A stretch of DNA of 5,567 bases, taken from Pseudomonadota bacterium (lineage in GTDB: Bacteria > Pseudomonadota > Gammaproteobacteria > Burkholderiales > Thiobacillaceae). Position numbers and translations under genes: made by a program. This document shows positions 1-5,567 of this stretch, one piece after another (the first letter of the stretch is position 1; each line of letters starts with the position of its first letter). The notes beneath the pieces are model-generated. The model was not told the DNA's origin and made no database searches. It was given only the letters and a program-made list of their open reading frames with translations. The stretch lies in contig JAJZRT010000288.1 of assembly GCA_021802595.1 (NCBI GenBank), positions 1 to 5,567 on the forward strand, read 5' to 3'.

Positions 1-2984
1 ACCTTGACCACGCCTTCGATGGCCGCCCGCGCATGCGCGAACGGGGCCTCGATCACGGTGAGCAGGCGCAGCGGCTCGTGGTAAGGCAGGCCGTCCTTGA
101 GCACGGTCTGCGCCGGCAGCCCGGTGCGCAGGTCCGACAGGTTGCCGGTCATGACGCCGAAGCGCCCGGCGATGTTGTGATAGACCTTGCTGCCGCTGCC
201 GTAGTGGTCGTTGTCGACCGCCGAGAAGTAGTGCTCCATGTTGATCCACTGGCCGACGACCAGCGGACCGGCAAGGATGTTCTCCAGCAGGCGTCCCCTG
301 GGATCGCAGCGGTAGTCGTAGGAATGCAGGAACACGCGGCCCTCTAGATCGAGCGCACCGGTGATGTTGCGGCGGCCGATGACGAAGGCGGCGTTGCGTG
401 CCAGCCCCCATTCCGGCCGCACCTGCGACCAGTCCATGGCGTTGCGCCGCGCCAGCCGGTAGGCGCCCGCCGGGTCGCCGTCCCTGCCCGGGGCGTCGGG
501 CGCGCCCTCCAGCGTGCCGATGCGTTCGGCCGCGCACAGGCGCGAGGCCGCCTGCAGGCCGTTGCTCAGGCGCTCGGTGTAGACGAGGTGGCTGGGCGGC
601 AACAGATCGAGATCGAACAGGCGCAGTTCGTCGGTGGTGGTGTTGTGGAAGGCCGGGACGAACCAGGTGTCGTCGGGGATCGCGATGCCCTGCTCGCGCA
701 GGCGCGCGCGCACCGCCGGCTTGTTGGCGATCTGGGCCAGCACGCGGGCGTTGGTGATGCCATGGTTGCCGCCGCAGGCGCCGCAGTCGAGCGCGGATTC
801 GTACGGGTTGTTCTCGGACGTGCTGCCGTGCCCGGCCAGCAGCACGAAGCGCGAGTAGCCTTCGGTCAGGCCGATGGAACGCAACGCCTGGCTGACGAAA
901 TGCACCTGCTCGTCGAGGCTGAAGCCGATGCGTGCGAGGCGCTCGAGCTGGATCTGCGCGTAGCCGCGGTTGATGCGATACACGCTGCGCAGGCGCTCGA
1001 TGAAGCGTGCTTCGGCCTGGGCGTCGAGCTTGAGCGCGCGCGCGAAATCCGTGAGACCGGCGTGGTTGCCCAGCGCCGTCTCGCGCAGTTCGCGGATCAT
1101 CTCGTCGGTGAGCGCCTCGCGCTGGATGTCGAGCTCGCGCCCCACCGCCTTGACGATCATCGCGCGCTGCAGCGAACGGATGATGGACTCCGCCTGTTCG
1201 CGCGACAGCTTGTCGAGCAGCAACCGGCTGTCCGGCTTGTCAGGGTACAGGTGCTGGCGCCAGCGGTTGTAGGCGAGCGGCGCGAGGCTCTTGCCGAACA
1301 TGTCCAGCCCGAACAGGAGGCCGATGGCCTCGACCGTGATGAAGGGCGACAGCACCGAGGCCTTCAGTTCATGGAACACCTGATCGAGCGCTGACATGAA
1401 GGCCTGCTCGTCGGCGCTGCGCGTGATGGCGAGTTCCAGCACGACGTTCTTCGGGGTCGCCACCACGGGGCACAGATGGGTTTCGCTGCCCTTGTCGAGG
1501 CCGATGAAGCTCACCGGCACGCCGAAGAAGCCGGCGATGCCGAAGGTCTGGTAGTCGCCGACCTTTTCCAGATGGCGCCGGATGCGTTCGGAGCGGACGT
1601 CGATGCAGAACAGCACCTGGGCGAACGGGCGCTTCTCGCGCGGCACGGAAGGCGCGAGATTCAGCCCGCGCAGCAGGCCACCCATGTAGTGGGCCTCCTG
1701 TGCACCCAGCCACATGTGGCCTTCGTCCTGCTCGAAGCGGGTCAGCGTGGCGGTCAGCCGCGCAACGTCCTCGGGCGCGAGCCGCCGCAGGGCATCAGCC
1801 TGTCCGGCCCGGGACGCGAGCCTGCGCAGGGCGTCGGCGTGGCGTCGTGTCTCCTGCTCGCGCTTGCGTGCCAGATAGGCCGGCAGCAGGCGGGCGATGC
1901 GCGCGGGGCGTGCTGAACTGATCGCGTCCTCGACGGCGTGCGCCATCTCCGGCTGCACGTGCCCACCGTGAAGTTCGCGCCGCAGATAGGCTTCCTCGGG
2001 ATGCTGCTCGACGAAACGCGACAGGTCGGCGAGGCTGGCCGGCGTACCCTTGCGCTGCGCGTGTTCACGCAGCAGCGCCAGCCCCAGCACCAGGCGGATC
2101 GCGAGATAGTCGACCAGGTCGGCCGGATAGTGGCGGCTCCAGTGATAATGCTTGGCCCCCGCGCGCCAGCGGATGAAACCGGCCCAGCCGTGCAGCCGCG
2201 TCAGCTCGCAGGTGAAGTGGTTCATCCAGTCGTCCTCGGGCACGCCCAGCTCGTCCATGACGTGGCTGATGATGCCCTCGGGGGTGTCGTCGACGGCGAG
2301 GATGCGCTTGATGTGCAGGCCGCGGATGAACAGGCGCAGGTTGCGCCGCGCCACCGCGCTCCATGCGGCGAACAGACCCTTTTCACGGCCGGGCATCTGC
2401 CACACCGACTGGCCCTCGTCGAAGAAATCGAGGCAGCTCTTGATCACCAGTTCATTCAGGGTCGCGCCGATCTCCGTGCCGAAGAGCATGTCCACGATGG
2501 CGTAGAGCGGGCGTCCGGGGGGCATGTCGGCGCCGACCTGCGCCGCGAGCGCTGCGCTGCCGATCGTTCGTTCCGGCATGGCAAAGCCGTTCAGCGCGGC
2601 GTGGATGTCGGCGGCATCGGCGAGCGAAGGCGGGGGGCCGATCGGCTCCTCGATCTCCGTGAGCAGCGTCATCAGCAGGCGTCGCAGGTCGAGGCCGGCA
2701 ACGTGTGGCTGCATCGCGAGGAAGCGCTCCACCTGATCCTCCAGCGCGGCGAGATCGACCCTGCCTGACGCCAGATAACGTTGCTGCAGCGGGCGCGGCA
2801 GGAAGCCGCGCGCATGGAACAGGCGTTCACCCTCGCTGACCGCCTGCTCGAACGGCAGATGTTCCAGACCGTAGAGCGGATTGTGGTGGATGAAGGTGCG
2901 CATGGGCCAGAAGAAGGGGATCGGCTCCCCGGCCACGTGGGCCATGGCGCGAATCTTGAGGCGTCGCCCGAGTGCAAGGTTCAT
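1..2984 (-). CDS. dabA: DabA, carbonic-anhydrase-like subunit of DAB inorganic-carbon pump (long subtype, C-terminus cut by window edge)
   Basis: This is the DUF2309 (PF10070, formerly UPF0753) subunit, thought to hydrate CO2 to bicarbonate at a zinc site on the cytoplasmic side of DabB. Translation from ATG 2984 is open for 994 codons to the window edge. The N-terminal signature is at residues 24-48 (PFFWPMRTFIHHNPLYGLEH and onward). The beta-carbonic-anhydrase-like CxDxR is at C460, D462, R464 (FCIDVRSE), followed by TFGIAGFFGVP and an LCPV motif. The second ligand pair is H719 and C734 in GHGSTSENNPYESALDCGACGG. Further family blocks are HNTTTDE (780-786), RPEWGLARNAAF (856-867) and GNLSDLRTGLP (about 947-957). 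From memory, Halothiobacillus DabA2 uses C351, D353, H524 and C539, so the 15-residue H-to-C spacing is identical. The family order suggests only a few dozen residues are missing. The start is supported by GGAGG six bases upstream and a four-base overlap with the preceding gene. There is no frameshift and no signal peptide. Assignment is very secure; activity is inferred. Confidence 0.96.
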   Translation of the reverse strand, partial: MNLALGRRLKIRAMAHVAGEPIPFFWPMRTFIHHNPLYGLEHLPFEQAVSEGERLFHARGFLPRPLQQRYLASGRVDLAALEDQVERFLAMQPHVAGLDLRRLLMTLLTEIEEPIGPPPSLADAADIHAALNGFAMPERTIGSAALAAQVGADMPPGRPLYAIVDMLFGTEIGATLNELVIKSCLDFFDEGQSVWQMPGREKGLFAAWSAVARRNLRLFIRGLHIKRILAVDDTPEGIISHVMDELGVPEDDWMNHFTCELTRLHGWAGFIRWRAGAKHYHWSRHYPADLVDYLAIRLVLGLALLREHAQRKGTPASLADLSRFVEQHPEEAYLRRELHGGHVQPEMAHAVEDAISSARPARIARLLPAYLARKREQETRRHADALRRLASRAGQADALRRLAPEDVARLTATLTRFEQDEGHMWLGAQEAHYMGGLLRGLNLAPSVPREKRPFAQVLFCIDVRSERIRRHLEKVGDYQTFGIAGFFGVPVSFIGLDKGSETHLCPVVATPKNVVLELAITRSADEQAFMSALDQVFHELKASVLSPFITVEAIGLLFGLDMFGKSLAPLAYNRWRQHLYPDKPDSRLLLDKLSREQAESIIRSLQRAMIVKAVGRELDIQREALTDEMIRELRETALGNHAGLTDFARALKLDAQAEARFIERLRSVYRINRGYAQIQLERLARIGFSLDEQVHFVSQALRSIGLTEGYSRFVLLAGHGSTSENNPYESALDCGACGGNHGITNARVLAQIANKPAVRARLREQGIAIPDDTWFVPAFHNTTTDELRLFDLDLLPPSHLVYTERLSNGLQAASRLCAAERIGTLEGAPDAPGRDGDPAGAYRLARRNAMDWSQVRPEWGLARNAAFVIGRRNITGALDLEGRVFLHSYDYRCDPRGRLLENILAGPLVVGQWINMEHYFSAVDNDHYGSGSKVYHNIAGRFGVMTGNLSDLRTGLPAQTVLKDGLPYHEPLRLLTVIEAPFAHARAAIEGVVK

Positions 2985-3724
2985 AGTCCGCCTCCGGTCA
3001 GGTAGAGGCCGGCCGCCACGAAGAGCCCGGCCGCGCCGGTGAACGCCAGCGTCGAGGCGCGGCCGATGTCGACGCTGTGCGCCGCGCGGTCGGCGCCGAA
3101 GAGGAAACCCTGCAGCAGCTTCGTCGCGGCCCAGCCCCAGACCAGCCAGATGGCCAGGACGACGACGGCGCCTGCCCAGTCGAGCGCGTGCAGCACGCGC
3201 AGCAGGGCGAAGAAGCCGGGGAAGGGCGGCGTGGCGACCGCGGCCAGCGCCGTCACCGCCAGCACGCCGGACAGACGCGGCAGGGGTCCGATCAGGCCGC
3301 CCTGCAGGCCCGCGTAGGCGGCGCCGAATCGCCGGGTCAGCGGCTGGACCAGCAGCGCCATCAAGGCGGACGGCAGGCTGAACCAGAACGCGAACAGGTG
3401 CAGGTCAACCCCGTCGCCGCCATCGGCGGCCAGCGCCCAGGTGAGCGCGAGGCCGGACGTGGCGAGGAAGCCGGCCCACCGCCCCATGTCGCGTACGGTC
3501 AGCAGCCGCAGCGCATAAAGACCGGACGTCAGCAGCGCCCAGGGCACGAAATAGGCGGGGACGGCGTGCGGGGCAATCGACAGCAGTCCGGTGCCCAGCT
3601 GGGGCCATACGAGCAGCAACGCGGCGCGCGCGGCGGGGTGGCGCACCCTCGTCAGGGCGCCGTTGAGCACGACGCTCAGCGGAAACAGCGGCAGGAACAG
3701 TGAAGTGATCAACAGCAGCGTCAT
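2981..3724 (-). CDS. Half-length NuoM/MrpD-like membrane protein, putative third subunit of the DAB pump
   Basis: This 247-residue, very hydrophobic protein has about seven likely membrane segments (near residues 2-22, 34-52, 57-76, 84-100, 110-128, 151-176 and 184-207) and another at the C-terminus (225-243). By eye it aligns with the distal part of complex I/Mrp antiporter subunits. LLTVRDMGRWAGFLATSGLAL matches the 'DIKKALGYSTMGQMG' block of the neighbouring DabB, and GLQGGLIGPLPRLSGVLAV followed by TPPFPGFFALLRVL resembles the 'GGL..mP......G.PPf.GF' block of NuoM/NuoL. The usual N-terminal half is absent. The lysines and histidine expected in the channel core are replaced by neutral residues, so it is unlikely to pump ions alone. 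It starts one base after the dabB stop and its TGA overlaps the dabA ATG, which argues for a role within the same membrane complex, perhaps as a structural partner of DabB. The coding assignment is secure, the homology is moderately sure, and the function is inference. Confidence 0.85.
   Translation of the reverse strand: MTLLLITSLFLPLFPLSVVLNGALTRVRHPAARAALLLVWPQLGTGLLSIAPHAVPAYFVPWALLTSGLYALRLLTVRDMGRWAGFLATSGLALTWALAADGGDGVDLHLFAFWFSLPSALMALLVQPLTRRFGAAYAGLQGGLIGPLPRLSGVLAVTALAAVATPPFPGFFALLRVLHALDWAGAVVVLAIWLVWGWAATKLLQGFLFGADRAAHSVDIGRASTLAFTGAAGLFVAAGLYLTGGGL
2991..2995 (-). promoter_or_regulatory. Ribosome binding site of dabA
   Basis: GGAGG on the minus strand lies six bases before the ATG at 2984 and sits inside the last codons of the preceding gene. 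Together with the ATGA stop/start overlap (2981-2984), it fixes the dabA start and allows translational coupling or re-initiation. Confidence 0.8.
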
Positions 3725-3725
3725 G

Positions 3726-5405
3726 TCACACCCACCTTGACCACACGTTGAGACGGCGCGACAGGCCGAGCGTCGCCTGGGCCAGCCAGGCGTACACGTC
3801 GGCCACGTAGAACTCGCGCGAGATCAGCGAATAGAAGGCAAGCCGCAGCGGCGATGCCTCGCCGCGGTGCGCGCGGCCGTTGGCGGCGGCGTAGTAGGTG
3901 GCGAGCCAGCCGACCACGATGGCGGCGGTGAGGATCGCCACCAGCACTTCGAAGGTCGCCAGCGGGAGGCTGGCCGCCGCATAGATGCGCTCGCTCAGCG
4001 CCCGGTCCGGATAGAGGAAGAGGTCGAAGCCATGCTCGATCAGCGTATAGCCGGCCACCACGATGATCAGCGAGAGGATGATCATCGCCATCAGCTGCCA
4101 GGGGCTGTCCACGCGGAGGCGATAGGTGGCAAACAGGAGTTGGGCGCCGGTCACCCAGCCGAAGAACAGCAGGATGATCCCGCCCTGCTCCCCGACCGAG
4201 TCGCCGCCCATCAGCCAGCGCGACGCGCCGAGCACGAGGAAGGGCACCACGACCGTGATGACGGCAGCCAGGACCCAGGGTAGGCGCGGTGCCAGGGGCT
4301 TGCGCTCGACGACGAAGGTGTAGACGTCGTCGTGGGGCACGCCGTCGTGCTTGCGCGCGTTGCCGATCACGCCGCCGGCGCCGAGGAACAGCGTGCCCTT
4401 GAACAGGCCGTGGGCGATCAGGTGGTAGATCGCGAGCGAGAACGCGCCGACGCCGACCTCGACGAACATGAAGCCCATCTGGCCCATGGTCGAGTAACCG
4501 AGCGCTTTCTTGATGTCGTTCTGGGTGAGCATCAGGATCGAGCCGAGGATGGCCGTGACCAGGCCGACCGCGAACACCAGGTGCAGCACGCCGCCGGCGT
4601 GCACGAACACCGGCGCGAAGCGGTTGATGATGAAGCCGCCCGCGTTGACGACGCCGGCGTGCATCAGCGCCGACACCGGGGTCGGGCCTTCCATGGTGTA
4701 GGGCAGCCAGGTGTGGAGCGGGAACTGCGCCGAGCGGGCGAACGCCGCCAGGGCGACCAGCAGCGCGACGACGCCGAGCACCGGGAATCCCGCCACCGTG
4801 TGCGCGTCCGGCGCGGCGGCGATGCGCTCGAACAGCGCCGGTAGCGCCACCGTGTCGTAGGTTTCGTACAGCAGGACCGCGGCCAGCACCAGCGGCAGAT
4901 CGCCCAGGCGATAGGTCAGGAAGGTCCAGAACGCGTAGCGTTGGGCAGCGGGACGCGATGCGTCGTGGCCGAGGAGGAAGTAGAGCAGCACGCCGATCAG
5001 GTGCCACGCCACCAGCAGGGTCACGAGATCGCCCGCCGACACCATCAGCAGGATGGCCGCGGCCATCAGGTCGAGCAGGATGTAGAAGCGCGCGTAGCCG
5101 GGTTCCTCGGCCATGTAGCGCACCGAGTACACGTGCACGACCAGGCTGATGCCTGTAACCATCAGCGACATCACGCCGGTCAGGGGATCGAGATACAGGC
5201 TGCCCCAGCCTGGCCCGAACGAGGCCCATTGCGGCTGGCCTTCGGCCAGATAGAGTGCGAGCGCGGCCGCGGCGAGCAGGAAGGTGAGCACGCTGAAGCC
5301 GACGCTCAGCCGCGCAACGCGGCGCCGCGGCTGGTCGGCGCGCAGCGTGATCAACAAGGCCGAGAGCAAGGGTGCGGCCGGAAGCAGGATTATGAGCTTG
5401 TCCAC
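3726..5405 (-). CDS. dabB: DabB, NuoL-like ion-translocating membrane subunit of DAB inorganic-carbon pump
   Basis: This belongs to the proton-conducting antiporter family (Proton_antipo_M, as in NuoL, NdhF and MrpA). It is proposed to pass protons or sodium ions inward and thereby energise DabA. With the GTG at 5405 it has 559 residues and about 15 hydrophobic segments. Family blocks, numbered from that start, are ARSAQFPLHTWLPYTMEGPTPVSALMHAG (223-251), NDIKKALGYSTMGQMGFM (296-313) and YHLIAHGLFKGTLFLGAGG (327-345, K336). The C-terminal end has FYSLISREFYVADVY. Most full-length complex I subunits carry a glutamate in segment 5 (WE); here it is histidine (WH, 134-135). The distal 'G.PP..GF.SK' block is not recognisable. 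Start choice: AGGAGG lies 10 bases before GTG 5405, and the first membrane helix begins at once. ATG 5435 and GTG 5456 would add 10 or 17 polar residues but have weak ribosome sites. It is first in the operon, just ahead of the half-length homologue and dabA. The DabB call rests mainly on the adjacent dabA, because sequence alone could suggest a generic NuoL-like protein. Confidence 0.93.
   Translation of the reverse strand: MDKLIILLPAAPLLSALLITLRADQPRRRVARLSVGFSVLTFLLAAAALALYLAEGQPQWASFGPGWGSLYLDPLTGVMSLMVTGISLVVHVYSVRYMAEEPGYARFYILLDLMAAAILLMVSAGDLVTLLVAWHLIGVLLYFLLGHDASRPAAQRYAFWTFLTYRLGDLPLVLAAVLLYETYDTVALPALFERIAAAPDAHTVAGFPVLGVVALLVALAAFARSAQFPLHTWLPYTMEGPTPVSALMHAGVVNAGGFIINRFAPVFVHAGGVLHLVFAVGLVTAILGSILMLTQNDIKKALGYSTMGQMGFMFVEVGVGAFSLAIYHLIAHGLFKGTLFLGAGGVIGNARKHDGVPHDDVYTFVVERKPLAPRLPWVLAAVITVVVPFLVLGASRWLMGGDSVGEQGGIILLFFGWVTGAQLLFATYRLRVDSPWQLMAMIILSLIIVVAGYTLIEHGFDLFLYPDRALSERIYAAASLPLATFEVLVAILTAAIVVGWLATYYAAANGRAHRGEASPLRLAFYSLISREFYVADVYAWLAQATLGLSRRLNVWSRWV
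3733..3738 (-). promoter_or_regulatory. Probable ribosome binding site of the middle membrane-protein gene
   Basis: AAGGTG on the minus strand lies eight bases before the ATG at 3724 and is embedded in the end of dabB. It differs from the consensus AAGGAG at one base. The dabB stop (3728-3726) is only one base before the ATG, so translation of the middle gene probably depends on ribosomes finishing dabB. Confidence 0.6.
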
Positions 5406-5415
5406 CGCGTCAAAT

Positions 5416-5421
5416 CCTCCT
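5416..5421 (-). promoter_or_regulatory. Strong ribosome binding site that favours the GTG start of dabB
   Basis: AGGAGG on the minus strand is the best Shine-Dalgarno match near the 5' end of dabB and lies 10 bases before GTG 5405. It would fall inside the coding sequence if either upstream start (5435 or 5456) were used, so it decides the start call. The spacing is slightly longer than optimal, which leaves some doubt. Confidence 0.65.
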
Positions 5422-5509
5422 GAGTCGAGAGTCATCGTGTGCGCCTGGGCGTTCACAGGCGGTTCTTTGGCACATCGTGGAGGCGATGCGGGCGACCCTG
5501 GCTGGATGA

Positions 5510-5525
5510 GGGTTATCCATAACCC
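5510..5525. promoter_or_regulatory. Perfect inverted repeat, candidate operator upstream of dabB
   Basis: GGGTTAT-CC-ATAACCC has seven-base perfect arms around two bases, centred about 112 bases upstream of the dabB start. The two-base loop is too tight for an RNA hairpin, so a dimeric DNA-binding protein is more likely. DAB operons are often linked to LysR-type regulators, whose sites are dyads built on T/A-flanked half sites, but the family bound here is not shown by the sequence. Confidence 0.5.
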
Positions 5526-5528
5526 ATG

Positions 5529-5539
5529 ACCTGTCAGGT
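5529..5539. promoter_or_regulatory. Short inverted repeat next to the main dyad, possible second operator half
   Basis: ACCTG-T-CAGGT has five-base perfect arms around one base. Its centre lies about 16-17 bases from the centre of the 5510-5525 dyad, roughly one and a half helix turns. On its own it is short enough to arise by chance; its position beside the longer repeat gives it some weight. Confidence 0.3.
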
Positions 5540-5557
5540 TAGCTTGGGTCGCACACT

Positions 5558-5567
5558 TGATTTATCA
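5558..5567. promoter_or_regulatory. Third inverted repeat at the window edge, possibly truncated
   Basis: TGAT-TT-ATCA has four-base arms in the most AT-rich part of the window. It may extend further, because T5557 would pair if the next base outside the window is A. TGAT/ATCA-type arms occur in many dimeric regulator sites, but this one is short and its outer end cannot be seen. Confidence 0.25.

Larger units (their letters stand above)
5406..5567. other. Upstream region of the dab operon (leader and regulatory DNA, no gene recognised)
   Basis: This stretch lies between the proposed dabB start and the window edge. It holds no convincing open frame on either strand. Its outer part (about 5505-5567) is less GC-rich than the coding DNA and contains three inverted repeats. 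I looked for a sigma-70 promoter toward dabB. A CTGACA on the minus strand near 5531-5536 resembles a -35 box, but no acceptable -10 box sits at the right distance, so I do not call a promoter. Confidence 0.6.

Noticed and set aside
588..1394. Plus-strand open frame of 268 codons opposite dabA
   Set aside because: It is antisense to the continuous dabA frame, including near the H719/C734 zinc-ligand region. Its composition is the Arg/Ala/Glu/Gln/Val-rich type produced by the complement of a high-GC gene, and it has no recognisable domain.
1369..2068. Minus-strand open frames of about 100-115 codons inside dabA (1369-1713 and 1754-2068)
   Set aside because: They are out of frame with dabA, which reads through the whole stretch with conserved motifs including CxDxR. 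There is no sign of a frameshift or a separate gene.
1938..2768. Plus-strand open frame of 276 codons opposite dabA
   Set aside because: It is a shadow of dabA in high-GC DNA. The minus strand carries clear family sequence throughout, and this frame has low-complexity composition.
3077..3703. Plus-strand open frame of 208 codons opposite the middle membrane gene
   Set aside because: It is extremely rich in Gln, Arg and Gly, with no domain. The minus strand encodes a coherent membrane protein with good start and stop coupling.
3721..5229. Minus-strand open frame of 502 codons overlapping dabB in another frame
   Set aside because: It is Arg/Gly/Pro-rich and non-hydrophobic, without family motifs. 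The DabB frame contains the antiporter signatures, so this is an out-of-frame artefact of GC bias.
5510..5525. Dyad as a rho-independent terminator of a gene outside the window
   Set aside because: The loop would be only two bases and no T-run follows on either strand, so it fits a protein-binding dyad better than a terminator.
5531..5536. CTGACA on the minus strand as a sigma-70 -35 box for the operon
   Set aside because: No reasonable -10 sequence lies 16-18 bases downstream, and the bases are part of an inverted repeat that explains them as well.

Overview
The window is high-GC (roughly two-thirds G+C by eye) and carries one three-gene operon, read entirely on the minus strand. It ends before the operon does. 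The operon encodes a DAB-type inorganic-carbon pump (DabA/DabB, 'DABs accumulate bicarbonate'), a two-component system that couples a buried carbonic-anhydrase-like subunit to an ion-translocating membrane subunit of the respiratory complex I/Mrp antiporter superfamily. Codon use and GC suggest a proteobacterium. DAB pumps are typical of chemolithoautotrophs such as sulfur oxidisers, but they also occur in heterotrophs, so lifestyle is an inference. No Rubisco, carboxysome or regulator gene lies inside the window.

Layout in transcription order, from high to low coordinates: (i) about 160 bases of upstream DNA (5406-5567) with three closely spaced inverted repeats that look like operator sites; (ii) dabB (about 5405-3726), a NuoL-like membrane subunit; (iii) a 247-residue membrane protein (3724-2981) that resembles the distal half of a NuoM/MrpD-type antiporter subunit but has lost its ionisable channel residues; (iv) dabA (2984 to beyond position 1), a DUF2309 protein of the long subtype. 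Its first 994 residues are present, and only a short C-terminal tail is missing. The dabA frame is open without a stop across the first 2984 bases, and nothing else in that region is a credible gene.

The genes are tightly coupled: one base separates dabB from the middle gene, and the middle gene overlaps dabA by four bases (ATGA). This implies co-transcription and matched synthesis. In the accepted model, DabB uses a cation gradient to drive vectorial, one-way CO2 hydration at the zinc site of DabA, which traps bicarbonate in the cytoplasm. All four zinc-site residues known from the Halothiobacillus DabA have counterparts here. The least expected element is the middle gene, a half-length antiporter homologue placed between the two known subunits. 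It is the best candidate for an undescribed third subunit.
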